DNA from: Trichomonas vaginalis G3 | Taxonomy: Eukaryota > Parabasalia > Trichomonadida > Trichomonadidae | NCBI RefSeq assembly: GCF_026262505.1 | Contig: NC_067205.1 | Span: 21,919,585 to 21,983,584 of the forward strand | Direction of reading: 5' to 3' | Length of the DNA: 64,000 nucleotides | Shown here: piece by piece, positions 27,747-37,252 of the stretch | Position numbering within the stretch: position 1 is the stretch's first letter | Layout: every line of letters starts with the position of its first letter | The notes under the pieces: generated by a model | What the model was told of the DNA's origin: nothing | The model's database searches: none | Seen by the model: only the letters and a program-made list of their open reading frames with translations | Position numbers and translations under genes: made by a program

Positions 27747-30041
27747 TTACAGTATTTCATCGTCAGTAAATGAATCCTCATTATCGTTTGGTTCAACCTG
27801 TTTATATAATCCTTTCATTTCTTCTTTCAAAACATAACACCATGTTTGTTTACCATCTATTCTTCTCTGTTTCTTATCACTTTTATCTTTAATGCTCATT
27901 TGGAAATTCTTGTCTTTCATGTCTGATGGTTTGCAGAATAGAGCATTTTTACACGTCATACCTGCACACAATTCATCATAATGTGTACTTATCCATACAT
28001 CTAAAGGATTTGTTGATAATTCTATTAAATCTTGTTTGGCTTCAGTCATCGGTATGATTCGTACATTAAATGATGAAAGGTCGTAATTGATAAAATACGT
28101 CAGTAAATTATCATAAAATTCCTTTGTGCATGAATTCATCAAATTCTTGAAGTAATCAAATTGACCCTTAAATTTACCATTAACTCTTAAAACTACGTAT
28201 CTTCTGTCTCCAACTTCAATTTTGACAGGGTAGACGTTATTAGTTACGAAAATGAAGTTTGCAACATTCTGAGCAGTTCTTCTGGGTTGATTCTTTTCAT
28301 TAATTCTAATCTCATTATCCGTAATAATTGATTTCAAAGCGTTGAAGTTTGCGAGTCTATCTTCACCTACATTCTTGAGTTCATTAAGTACAAGAAACAT
28401 TTTATTCTCAACTACTGAATTGAAATTACCCGTTAGCTCACCTATTTCAGTAATGTTTTTGCATGAATAACCGGCGAGAAGTTCAGAAATAATATCTGTA
28501 AATCTGTTTTTACCTGTTCCCTGAAGTCCTTTCAAAATAATTGCTGTTTCATTCTTGATTCCAGGATGTTGAATCATTGATGCAATCCAACCGAGTAGGT
28601 ATTTATACACTTCATCGTTATTATCACAAATAGCTTCTTTAATGAAATTCATAAACATCTCAATTTTTGAGTAATCTGGTTTTTCGATAATGTTGTATTT
28701 ATAACCTTGAAACGTTGAGAAAACATCTGGGGAATCAGATTTAAAGCAAACACCCTTAACGGTTAATGAAGACAATTGATTTAGTAGTACATCCCATGCT
28801 GTTATTGTTTTACCTTCTTCTTTAAATAATTTAATCATTTTGAGTGACTCTTTCATGTTTGATTGAAGAACGAATGATATTTGATTCATTTTGTCGTGGA
28901 TATTATAGTCCTTTTGAATGAAATATTTATTTCCACAATCTGCAAAACGGATTACACGTGATAAATCCTCAATGACTTCAGAACTGTTTTTATACTGATG
29001 ATTTTCAGCCTTGCGTCTAATATCTGTTATCAAAAACGAGTCATCAAGTTTTATATCAAATGTTATTTTTTGCTTACGTAATAAAGGTAAAACATATTCA
29101 TCATAATATTCCTTTTGATATAGTTTTAGAATCTTCACTAAAACAAATGGAGAAGTCATTAAATGTGCATATCTACTACGTGCTTTTTCAAAATTACTTT
29201 TTGCATTTTCTGTTAAACTGCAGAAGTTATAAACGTTATCGTATGCTTCATTAATTAAATGATTAGGTAACGAATTAATTGATTGAAACAGTGTGAATAA
29301 TGTAACTTCTTTTTCTAAATTCATGTTTCCACCGTCATTATGTACTTCAAAATCACTGATGCCATCAACTATGCTCTGGGCAAGTTTATCGTCAATGTTT
29401 ACATCTTTGTTTTCATTCATTATACTCTTTATTTCTTCATTCTTCTGTTCAACTCTTACCTTAATATTCAAATCATTTAATATATCATTCACGGTTCTAG
29501 TTAATGTTGAATCATAACTTCCGCGAATGAATGAGTATGTATTGATTGGTTCTGTTGCATTCTTGCGAACTCTTGAATCAGCCATAACCACTAAAGAACG
29601 CTTTGAATCATCAATAGAAGTCATGATATCGATATCATAATCATTGCAGGAATAACATTTAATCATTCTGTTCGAAACTGCATAGAAGAAATTAGTGTTG
29701 CAATAAATGTGAAGACCTCCTGAAGCGGTTTTAACGATAACATCTTTATCCGAAAGTTTTGATAGAATGTCTTTTCTAACTGTTTCTTTAAGTTCATCAT
29801 TGTATGATTTATTGATATCGACATCTATAATCGTTAAATTTGATATTTTATTTACTAATAAAGCCATACCAGTTTTCCTTCCTCTTCCTCCATCATGTTT
29901 GAGGTAGTTATGTAAATCAATCCTGTTTTCACCAATTCTTTCGTTGAGGGTTTTAGTTTCTGCCACAACTAATTCCTCAGCTAATGAATCAATAACTTTT
30001 TCATCAGAAACGATATAGTTGCTTGTTGTTGTTGCTGTCAT
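27747..30041 (-). CDS. PrimPol-SF3 helicase fusion, element A
   Basis: This 764-residue frame looks whole. Residues about 40-140 are an archaeo-eukaryotic primase domain: LTIIDVDINK carries the acidic pair (near 73-75), TASGGLHIYC the histidine motif (near 107-111) and YDIDIM a third acidic stretch. A D5-type linker follows (AWDVLLNQLSSLTVKGVCFK). The SF3 helicase has Walker A at about residue 505 (GLQGTGKN), then a Walker-B-like MFLVLNELKN, and GDRRYVVLRVNG. It primes and unwinds element DNA. It is flanked on both sides by inverted repeat arrays and starts after TTATTCCTATATAAATG. Confidence 0.9.
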   Translation of the reverse strand: MTATTTSNYIVSDEKVIDSLAEELVVAETKTLNERIGENRIDLHNYLKHDGGRGRKTGMALLVNKISNLTIIDVDINKSYNDELKETVRKDILSKLSDKDVIVKTASGGLHIYCNTNFFYAVSNRMIKCYSCNDYDIDIMTSIDDSKRSLVVMADSRVRKNATEPINTYSFIRGSYDSTLTRTVNDILNDLNIKVRVEQKNEEIKSIMNENKDVNIDDKLAQSIVDGISDFEVHNDGGNMNLEKEVTLFTLFQSINSLPNHLINEAYDNVYNFCSLTENAKSNFEKARSRYAHLMTSPFVLVKILKLYQKEYYDEYVLPLLRKQKITFDIKLDDSFLITDIRRKAENHQYKNSSEVIEDLSRVIRFADCGNKYFIQKDYNIHDKMNQISFVLQSNMKESLKMIKLFKEEGKTITAWDVLLNQLSSLTVKGVCFKSDSPDVFSTFQGYKYNIIEKPDYSKIEMFMNFIKEAICDNNDEVYKYLLGWIASMIQHPGIKNETAIILKGLQGTGKNRFTDIISELLAGYSCKNITEIGELTGNFNSVVENKMFLVLNELKNVGEDRLANFNALKSIITDNEIRINEKNQPRRTAQNVANFIFVTNNVYPVKIEVGDRRYVVLRVNGKFKGQFDYFKNLMNSCTKEFYDNLLTYFINYDLSSFNVRIIPMTEAKQDLIELSTNPLDVWISTHYDELCAGMTCKNALFCKPSDMKDKNFQMSIKDKSDKKQRRIDGKQTWCYVLKEEMKGLYKQVEPNDNEDSFTDDEIL

Positions 30042-30090
30042 TTATATAGGAATAAAAAAATAAAAATAATTTTAAAACTAACTTTATTTT

Positions 30091-30660
30091 TGGGCTGCAT
30101 CATATTTCCAGGACTGTTGTCTAAATGTCATGTTGTCTCATTTTTTCAGAGAAGTTAATCAACCGAGTGACACATAGTGACATAGTGACACCTTCAGTTC
30201 TTCAAAAATAAATAATTATTGAATAACCTGAAACCATTGACGAAACCATTAACGATAAAATATATTTCCAGGACTGTTGTCTAAATGTCATGTTGTCTCA
30301 TTTTTTCAGAGAAGTTAATCAACCGAGTGACACATAGTGACATAGTGACACCTTCAGTTCTTCAAAAATAATTAATTATTAAATAACCTGAAACCATTGA
30401 CGAAACCATTAACGATAAAATATATTTCCAGGACTGTTGTCTAAATGTCATGTTGTCTCATTTTTTCAGAGAAGTTAATCAACCGAGTGACACATAGTGA
30501 CATAGTGACACCTTCAGTTCTTCAAAAATAAATAATAAATGCCTTCCCCCTTTCGTACCTGTGTTGTTGTCTAAATGTCATGTTGTCATCATTTTTAAGA
30601 GAAGTTAATTAACCTGGTGACACATGGTGACGTAGTGACACCTAAAAACCATTAACGATA
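30091..30660. repeat. Right repeat array of the primase-helicase, element A
   Basis: Three near-identical 160-base units (starts near 30,111, 30,271, 30,431) and a diverged fourth, inverted relative to the left array. Each holds GGACTGTTGTCTAAATGTCA, CAACCGAGTGACACATAGTG and CCTTCAGTTCTTCAAAAATA. The words match the left array of this element (GTCAC type) and not element B (GCTACC type). Confidence 0.85.
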
Positions 30661-30744
30661 AAATATATTTCTGCAGTTCATCCATTACTTCATTACCTAA
30701 TTAATTACAGACATAAAATATATTTAGTTCATTCGGTAAGCTTT

Positions 30745-30783
30745 GACCCAAAGGGTCTAGGCTCAAGTGCGTTCAATGAACGC
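30745..30783. repeat. Paired hairpins at the fibre gene end, element A
   Basis: GACCC-AAA-GGGTC is followed eleven bases later by GCGTTC-AAT-GAACGC, the second overlapping the fibre stop codon. Both have three-base loops like the other hairpins of this window. They may help end the fibre transcript. Confidence 0.6.
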
Positions 30784-31825
30784 GGTACCATGCAAATACA
30801 GTCATAAATGGTGGCATATAATCTTCGCCCAAGCCTGTTGGATTTGTTGTGAAAGTGTGTGAATGATTTCCTCCTGGTTCAGTTTGTCGAAAAGTCTTTT
30901 TTGTTGAATCGTTATAAGCTGGAGATAAAACATCATAACCAGCTTCATACTCTGAGTTGTATAATGGGTGGTCTCTTAATGAGTGTCTATGGTCGCCAGA
31001 AAAGTTTGTAGTTCCTGTATGAGTGTGCGGTGGAAGGTTTGCTTCTTTAATTTTCTTTGAACCACCGGCTTGTTTTGAATATCTAGCACAGTATAAGAAT
31101 TTGTTTACAATCTGTTTCCATTCACCAAAACCTAAAACACTTGCTGGATTTGTTGAGTTCATTGATGTATAAATAGAGCCTGCAGGATATAATGTTTGAA
31201 GTATTTCAATCTTTAATGTTTGAAGCTCTGTTTTGTCTGCCTTCTTCTCCAACTCATTGTTAACATATTCCTTATCTGCTTTAAGGTCTAAACATCCTGA
31301 AACCCATCCTGTATCAGCTTTAACTTTAAAAGTCTCGAATGTCCATTCATGATACCATTCAACCTTTTCTTTAATTTCATTATCTTTTTCATCAACATAA
31401 ACCAAATCTGCTTTCTTCATTAACTCACTATCCACGTATTCCTTATCTATCTTCTTCATTATGTCATTTAGGAAACCTTCTATGAATTCCTCATTTAAAT
31501 TAAATCTTCCAATCTTCAAAACTTTAGGAAATGCATTTAATGCGTAATATCTCTGTTCTTCTGGTGGAATTGATGTTATATCATCCGTTATACCTTTAAT
31601 TTTTGAATTCATAAATAAAATTTCTTTTATATTTGATATCACCGCACCACCTTTGCAAACGAATTCGAAACGCTCATTTTTCAATACTATCTCCAAATCT
31701 CCATATTTCAACCTTTGCGTTTGTTCTGCCGTCTTTGAATTATATGCATATATGGCGTATGTAATGGTCTGAAGGGCCTGGGTGCTTTGCGCCTTAAGTT
31801 GCTGTGTTTGCTGTTGTTTAATCAT
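30773..31825 (-). CDS. Fibre protein with phage-collar-like head, element A
   Basis: This 350-residue frame looks whole. An N-terminal anchor (TITYAIYAYNSKTAEQTQRL, then YGDLEIVLKN) is followed by a coiled-coil shaft with KADKEYVN-type repeats, and then a C-terminal head with PAGSIYTSMNSTNPASVLGF, FLYCARYSKQAGGSK, LPPHTHTG and a final MPPFMTVFAWYR. This arrangement matches phage short tail fibres and collars; a host-cell binding role is inferred. The N-terminus carries a double-hairpin insert (31,766-31,793) absent from element B. The head differs strongly from the element B head. Confidence 0.8.
   Translation of the reverse strand: MIKQQQTQQLKAQSTQALQTITYAIYAYNSKTAEQTQRLKYGDLEIVLKNERFEFVCKGGAVISNIKEILFMNSKIKGITDDITSIPPEEQRYYALNAFPKVLKIGRFNLNEEFIEGFLNDIMKKIDKEYVDSELMKKADLVYVDEKDNEIKEKVEWYHEWTFETFKVKADTGWVSGCLDLKADKEYVNNELEKKADKTELQTLKIEILQTLYPAGSIYTSMNSTNPASVLGFGEWKQIVNKFLYCARYSKQAGGSKKIKEANLPPHTHTGTTNFSGDHRHSLRDHPLYNSEYEAGYDVLSPAYNDSTKKTFRQTEPGGNHSHTFTTNPTGLGEDYMPPFMTVFAWYRVH
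31766..31793. repeat. Double-hairpin insert in the fibre gene, element A
   Basis: GGTCT-GAA-GGGCC, two bases, then GGTGC-TTT-GCGCC: two five-pair stems (with wobble pairs) and three-base loops. Element B lacks it at the same place, and the fibre frame stays open across it, adding about ten residues. On the minus strand it reads CACCCAGGCCCTTCAGACCA, almost the same as CGCCCAGGTCCTTCAGACCA inside both integrase genes. Confidence 0.75.
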
Positions 31826-31849
31826 TTATTATGATTTAAAAATAAATAT

Positions 31850-32560
31850 TTAATCCGTTATCTCATCAGCTATTTTCTCTATTTGAAATTGCCATAATAT
31901 TTCATTCATAAATTCTAAATCACAATCAAATAGGTCAGTTATTCTAAATTTAATATTTGATAAATCTTTTGAATGAAGAATAAATGAATTCCCGGATAAT
32001 TGAAACGGATATGATAAAGAAAATGTGTTTAAGTTGATGGATAAAATGTTTTGTATTGATGGGTAAGAGTTAGGGTCTAATGTTTGATGTGAAAATCTCA
32101 TTGGGGTATTAACTTTATCACATTTGATTAAAATGAAATTGGAACCAGTGTCAGAATACAAAACATCCCCAACATCTTTTTCAAAATTTAATATCCCCAA
32201 CAATGAACGAAGATGAGGAGTACAAAATTTAATTTTCAGTGGAAATTTAATAAGGTTATTTATTTCATCAAGTTCAAAAAGTTTATCAGGTTTTGATTTA
32301 AAATTTTCTTCATACCATACGATAAATGATTCATTTAAATAACTTAAAATCATGTTAATATCCCATTTCGCTATCACATTATTTATATACATATCATACG
32401 TTTTTTCAAGGTCATCTTTAATAAATGATATATAATCTGAAGGGTCTAAAAGAATGGGATTAAATTTACCACTCACAGAAACGAGAGTAACATTATAAAT
32501 TCCGCTAACTGTTAAATTTAATTCACAGTTATTATTCGAAATAATATTGATAATTGACAT
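31850..32560 (-). CDS. Minor structural protein, element A
   Basis: This 236-residue frame looks whole. Mostly beta with Asn/Ile/Leu-rich strands (NIISNNNCELNLTVSGIYNV, then FPLKIKFCTPHLRSLLGILN), a middle PMRFSHQTLD and a C-terminal half shared with the element C gene at 14,374 (NILSINLNTFSLSYPFQLSG). It lies between fibre and capsid genes. A minor capsid, penton or fibre-base protein is likely; no specific family is recognised. Confidence 0.6.
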   Translation of the reverse strand: MSIINIISNNNCELNLTVSGIYNVTLVSVSGKFNPILLDPSDYISFIKDDLEKTYDMYINNVIAKWDINMILSYLNESFIVWYEENFKSKPDKLFELDEINNLIKFPLKIKFCTPHLRSLLGILNFEKDVGDVLYSDTGSNFILIKCDKVNTPMRFSHQTLDPNSYPSIQNILSINLNTFSLSYPFQLSGNSFILHSKDLSNIKFRITDLFDCDLEFMNEILWQFQIEKIADEITD

Positions 32561-32579
32561 TTTTATTACGATTAAAAAT
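32561..32579. promoter_or_regulatory. 19-bp bidirectional start region, element A
   Basis: TTTTATTACGATTAAAAAT separates two divergent ATGs and is close to its own reverse complement. The element B equivalent (21 bases at 55,830-55,850) keeps the same core TTATTACGATTAAAAAT. It shows that a working start region here needs at most about 20 bases. Confidence 0.55.
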
Positions 32580-33059
32580 ATGGTAAAGCGTTATTTTCCA
32601 GTGATAAATAAAACTAGAATAAGATTACCTCAAGAATTCATAAATTCAACGAATAAGAAATTCATTCATGTTATAAATTTTAGTGTTTTCAGAAAATATG
32701 AGTCAGTGTCATATTCATCAACAGGTTATATTTCACTTCATTCAAATTTAGTTCAATCAAACCCATATAATGACCATTTCATAAGATTTTCAGATGGTAT
32801 TAAAAATGTAATTGATAGATTAAAATATGAACAGATTGACAATATCGAATTTTTGGAATTTTGGTTTAAATATCCCGATGGAAAAAAGATTGAAGTTAAA
32901 GATAAAGCTGATACTATAACAAAAACAATTACAATGACTGATCCGGATAGTGGGAAACAAAAAGAAATAAAACAAACGATAGAAACTGGTGAAAGGTCAA
33001 TTATTATTGATTATGATTCAAAGGATTATTATTCGATAATGTTAATGCTTGAATATTAA
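32580..33059 (+). CDS. Unrecognised minor protein, 159 aa, element A
   Basis: I place the start at MVKRYFPVINKTRIRLPQEF because the in-frame ATG 33 bases upstream lies inside the divergent gene, and because the element B copy opens exactly here. RIRLPQEFINSTNKKFIHVI followed by NFSVF reads like the first strands of a jelly-roll minor capsid protein. The back has a charged loop and ends YYSIMLMLEY. It is nearly identical in element B. It is convergent with the next gene, overlapping by four bases. Confidence 0.6.
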   Translation: MVKRYFPVINKTRIRLPQEFINSTNKKFIHVINFSVFRKYESVSYSSTGYISLHSNLVQSNPYNDHFIRFSDGIKNVIDRLKYEQIDNIEFLEFWFKYPDGKKIEVKDKADTITKTITMTDPDSGKQKEIKQTIETGERSIIIDYDSKDYYSIMLMLEY

Positions 33060-33715
33060 ATAGCCTTAACAAAGAATTTTTCAACTGATATTTTATATTT
33101 ATCAACTATTTTATTATAAATATCATTATATGTTAAATGAAGTTCAGTTGTTGTTCCGTTCTTTGATATCTTAATTGTGCTAATATCCTTTATAGGATTT
33201 ATTTTTGCAACTGTTCCACATGAAACCTCATCATCTATGAAAAATTGAATCTTAACGTCTGAATCTTGAACATCACAAAGAATGGCGATAATGTGAATTA
33301 ATGATTCATAAGGTAAAATAATTAAACCAGATTGGTCAATTAAATTTATTATTGAATCATAATTATTAATTATTATATCACGGTAAATTTTCATTAATTC
33401 AGAATTAATGTCTATTTTATATGGGTTCTCAATGTTTGATGAAAGAGGTGCTGGGTATGTTGGATAAGTGGGAATTTCAACAGGTTCTTTACCAGGTTCA
33501 GATAAAATGATTGGGTCTCCATTCTCATGGTTTTCTTCATTCTTCGGTAAGTCACGAGTTAATAAATTTGGTTGAGTTGCTGACCTTGTTAATTCAGGGC
33601 TAACATTAACTTTAACATTTTGAATAATTCGTGATTTATCATCATTTACGTTATAACCAACAGTAATCTCTGCTTTTGTGTTAGTGTTCTTTTGACTAGT
33701 GAAACGTCTTCTCAT
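33056..33715 (-). CDS. SCCG-type minor protein, element A
   Basis: This 219-residue frame looks whole. A flexible front (MRRRFTSQKNTNTKAEITVG, later PVEIPTYPTYPAPL) is followed by a C-terminal domain with SGLIILPYESLIHIIAILCD, a short cysteine motif and a final EKFFVKAI, shared with element C. Position among structural genes suggests a virion protein. Function is unknown. The start follows TTTTTTTTATTCGAATATAA. Confidence 0.65.
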   Translation of the reverse strand: MRRRFTSQKNTNTKAEITVGYNVNDDKSRIIQNVKVNVSPELTRSATQPNLLTRDLPKNEENHENGDPIILSEPGKEPVEIPTYPTYPAPLSSNIENPYKIDINSELMKIYRDIIINNYDSIINLIDQSGLIILPYESLIHIIAILCDVQDSDVKIQFFIDDEVSCGTVAKINPIKDISTIKISKNGTTTELHLTYNDIYNKIVDKYKISVEKFFVKAI

Positions 33716-33748
33716 TTATATTCGAATAAAAAAATATATTTAAACTTT

Positions 33749-34648
33749 TTATTTTGCTGGAACTTTTGAATCTATTATTCCCTGTATTTGTTCATGAAGT
33801 TGATTTTTAGCTGTTTCATCGAAATTAATAGACTTAATATATTCATTAATTGCATTCTTATAATCATCTGATTTCTCAAATTTTCTTTTATCTGATTCCT
33901 TAACTAAATCATAAGTTAAACCTCGTTGCTGATATAATGGTTTCTTAATTAAATCTTTGAATGCTTGAGATAAAGCACCTGATGCAATTCTTGCTACTAT
34001 AATTGGTTGGAATTGCTGTTTAAGTTCATCTTTAACATTTGCGAAAACTGGATCGAATAAAGCAACTTTAAAGAATTTCTTAGCTGAAATTTCAGGTCTA
34101 ATATTTGCATATTGACCATCAAACTGGTTAGAATATCGTGGTAATCCATCCGGTCCCTCTTCAATAGCATTTAATTCTTCATTGAAATAAGAATATGGAT
34201 TATGACGGTATGAATTAATTGGACCATTTTCACCTTCTCCAATGTATTGTTTAACAGCTTTTCCATTTTCATCAAATTGCATAGGATAACGTTCATTATA
34301 TGCTTTACGTTTAGGATAATCAGATATAGTTAATTTATAACCATTTATGACTTTAATATTACCTTGACCATCAGTAACGAAAACTTCATTTATACCATCA
34401 GGTTTTCCATTTGGACCCGTAATGTCTGCTTCATGTGCTTCCCAATTTGGACCATGACGTTTGGCATATGCTTGAGCTTCTGGTAATGTTAAAACGTTTC
34501 TCATTTGTTTAACATCTTTTTGAAGACCAGCAACAATATGAACTAATTCTTTCATTCCATCAGGAACTTTCATGGTTCTATTATATGCACCCTTTTTGTT
34601 TGTCCCTTATTTTAATGGAACCTGTAGAAGATTTGCTATTTCAGTCAT
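33749..34648 (-). pseudogene. Conserved structural-region protein, element A
   Basis: The gene matches the whole 299-residue copy in element B along its length. Features: an N-terminal helix, [20 protein letters not shown], a [14 protein letters not shown] segment, a central [20 protein letters not shown], and a C-terminal helical part with [20 protein letters not shown]. It lies between the SCCG gene and the packaging ATPase on the same strand, an arrangement shared with element B. It could be a scaffold or protease-like maturation factor, but no catalytic motif is visible. About one break near its front. Confidence 0.6.
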
Positions 34649-34689
34649 GTTTAATTATAAATAAAAAATAAAAAATTAATTATAAAAAG

Positions 34690-35517
34690 TTAATCAAATT
34701 TAACACCTCCTTTATTTAAATCAACTATTATTTTTCCATGTTCACCTAATTGCTGATATTGTGTGTAAAGTTCATTAATGCTCATTGGTAAATTCACTTG
34801 ATAAAGCATAACGTTCAACTGTTGACGACTAAACCCACTGAAAATGAAAAGTGTTGATAGATTTGATTTAATGTTTGTGCTTAATGCTTTGAAATATTGA
34901 ACAGCCATAAAGAATGAACACTGAATGTGTCGACATTGAGTTAATAACTGATTAAAATATGATTTCTCGTTTGTTATTAGTTTTGATTTCACTGCATCAT
35001 CTAGAAAAATGAGTGAATGCAAAAATTCTCTATCAAAATTTGAAATAGAAAGTGTTTCAAATAATTCATCCCGTTGTTTATCAATAATTTTATCCTCTAA
35101 TCCTTGCTTCTTGATTGTATTATATAATTCTTTATACATTAAAAAGTTTTTTAAATAATCTTCTGCTTCTTCTTGTGATAAATAAATAATTGGAATTTTG
35201 ATTAAATGCTTTAAAGATTCAAATGTATCATCTGAAGGTGAACCTGAACGGTTGATATAAATTAACACATGTGAATGGGTGGAAGTGTTAGCAATAATGA
35301 TAATTTGTTTTAATATCGTTAATGTTTTACCTTTATTCTGTTTACCAATTGCTGCAGTGATTGAATTTAAGTAACATTCAGAATATGGAATTTTCATTAA
35401 TTTTTCCTTAGATAGAGCATTTCTATTATCACTCAATGCTTCATTAATCATATCATCTACGTATGTATTATATACTCCTGCTAATTCTTCATAAGGGGTG
35501 GATGAATTTAAATCCAT
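34690..35517 (-). CDS. FtsK/HerA-type DNA packaging ATPase, element A
   Basis: This 275-residue frame looks whole. Walker A is AIGKQNKGKT (about 56-65) and Walker B HSLIFLDDAV (about 166-175), followed by QLLTQCRHIQCSFFMAVQYF, the sensor region of A32/HerA-type viral ATPases. It powers genome entry into the capsid. It lies directly upstream of the structural genes on the capsid strand with a TTATTTTTGATTAAATG start. It is nearly identical in element B apart from a short segment in the last third. Confidence 0.9.
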   Translation of the reverse strand: MDLNSSTPYEELAGVYNTYVDDMINEALSDNRNALSKEKLMKIPYSECYLNSITAAIGKQNKGKTLTILKQIIIIANTSTHSHVLIYINRSGSPSDDTFESLKHLIKIPIIYLSQEEAEDYLKNFLMYKELYNTIKKQGLEDKIIDKQRDELFETLSISNFDREFLHSLIFLDDAVKSKLITNEKSYFNQLLTQCRHIQCSFFMAVQYFKALSTNIKSNLSTLFIFSGFSRQQLNVMLYQVNLPMSINELYTQYQQLGEHGKIIVDLNKGGVKFD

Positions 35518-35581
35518 TTAATCAAAAATAAATTTATAATTTTAAACATTTCTATTCATCAATATTTCATCATATGAACTT

Positions 35582-37183
35582 CTATACTGTGGTGGTGTAC
35601 CTGTTGGAATGATATTTCAAACCTTCATCCGGTGTCCATGTCCAATATGTAGTCCTAGTAAACCAAACCTGAGGAGGATTTGTCACCTTTGAACAGTAAG
35701 TGTCATTTTCACCCTGAATGATTGGATAAGCTTTCACTTGTACTGTAACTTGTGAGTTGAAAGTTTCTAATCCATCAAAGAATATACCCGCTCCATCACG
35801 TTGAACTGGAATAGTGCATAAGAATGAAGTTTGGTCTTTCCATGTTCTAGCTAATGGCGTGCCATTATCATCATTCAGTGGTCTAGTTAATGAGTCCTCG
35901 TATTCTTCCGTGCATTCATTCACTCCATCTAAATCAGAAGCTTGAAGCATACGTGTAAAGAATATGTCGCCCACTGTGGTCATCGCTTGATCGGGGAAGT
36001 TTCTGGAATCTATAGTGACCTGAAGACCTCGAAGCATTGGATTTTCTAAAACTGTTCTTTGCATTGCATTCTTCGGAAATGTTAACACAACATCTGTAAC
36101 ATTATGAAGAGCGTATGAGAAATCTGAGCTGATACCTTCAGGAGTGATGCAACCTCCATTTAGTGAACGAACGTCAATATGTTGAGCTGGAATCATGAAT
36201 GGATCTTCCTTACTGAATAAACGTGGTATTGCTTTAACTGATTCTTCAATTAAACCGTATCCTGGTGTAATGCATTTATCCTCTAAAACTTCCATCTTTG
36301 TGCATGAAATAATAACGTCATCAACTGTTGCGTCAGCAGATGTAGCGGCTAAGCTTGTAATTAATTTGGCAGGAAGTCCGATTTGTTGGAATTTGCGATC
36401 ATATTTATAAACATGATTCATAATCTTTTCATAATTTTCATCAGTTATCTTTTCATAAACGTAATTTTGTAAATCAGCAACTCTTAACGGGTCAACCTGA
36501 CAAAATACTAAAGTATCCCTGAAAACATAATATTTAAGAATGATATCACCAAATGATTTAGGATAATCATCGAACGCCTGAAATGCTAACAAATCATTTA
36601 CCGGAATAATCATATCAAAAGTGACATCAACTTCTTCATTTGCTCTCTTGAAAACTTCTGAAGGGTCAATATATTTACCACATACTGAGTTATCATATTT
36701 TTGAACATTATTATATAACGAATGAACAAACTTTTTAACTTTCCTTTCTGATTTCGGTTTATATGTTGCAAATGCGAAAGATTCACGGGCGCAATCCATC
36801 TGAAGATAACCGGCATCACCTCTTTCAGTTTCTACTTCTAATTGTTTAAAACTTTGATTTGATGATTTGTAACCAACGAATAAACGCATGCATTTAAAAG
36901 CGGCATCACATGTGAAAGCTTTATTTGAAACTAGAGTTGCTTTAACTTTGCGTTTAATATATGTGTCACCTAATTGGTTCACATCATGAGCCGGATTTGT
37001 AATTCTTAAATGAGTTTGTTTATCATCAAAATATGGAGCATCAGAGTCATAGCATGAACTTTCAAGTTCTCTATAATATCTTCTACCGTCATTCTTTGCG
37101 AATATTTCATTTATCTTTTCGAATGAATGAAACACATTTCCATTAATCGGTTTAGTGTTTGGCACCAAATAGTTAGTCGTCAT
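35582..37183 (-). CDS. Major capsid protein, element A
   Basis: This 533-residue frame looks whole. Beta-rich throughout. Landmarks are KCMRLFVGYKSSNQSFKQLE in the first barrel, IPVNDLLAFQAFDDYPKSFG between barrels, and a conserved middle DVRSLNGGCITPEGISSDFS. It ends in Trp/Tyr-rich TRTTYWTWTPDEGLKY. Length and layout fit a Polinton double jelly-roll capsid protein. It is preceded by TTTTTATTTATTAATAAATG. Identity to B is about 98 percent outside the last residues, and to the element C protein it is low. Confidence 0.85.
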   Translation of the reverse strand: MTTNYLVPNTKPINGNVFHSFEKINEIFAKNDGRRYYRELESSCYDSDAPYFDDKQTHLRITNPAHDVNQLGDTYIKRKVKATLVSNKAFTCDAAFKCMRLFVGYKSSNQSFKQLEVETERGDAGYLQMDCARESFAFATYKPKSERKVKKFVHSLYNNVQKYDNSVCGKYIDPSEVFKRANEEVDVTFDMIIPVNDLLAFQAFDDYPKSFGDIILKYYVFRDTLVFCQVDPLRVADLQNYVYEKITDENYEKIMNHVYKYDRKFQQIGLPAKLITSLAATSADATVDDVIISCTKMEVLEDKCITPGYGLIEESVKAIPRLFSKEDPFMIPAQHIDVRSLNGGCITPEGISSDFSYALHNVTDVVLTFPKNAMQRTVLENPMLRGLQVTIDSRNFPDQAMTTVGDIFFTRMLQASDLDGVNECTEEYEDSLTRPLNDDNGTPLARTWKDQTSFLCTIPVQRDGAGIFFDGLETFNSQVTVQVKAYPIIQGENDTYCSKVTNPPQVWFTRTTYWTWTPDEGLKYHSNRYTTTV

Positions 37184-37252
37184 TTATTAATAAATAAAAA
37201 ATCAAAATTAAAAGATGAAAATGAATTTTTAATTTTAATGAAATAATCAACT

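Noticed and set aside
27470-30660. CRISPR-like repeat arrays
   Set aside because: Units are 121-160 bases, contiguous, with no unique spacers and no cas genes; they are tandem repeats of an element.
36610-36819. Short frames inside the capsid genes (also 59,936-60,145)
   Set aside because: They are shifted readings of a well-conserved capsid gene; conservation follows the capsid frame.
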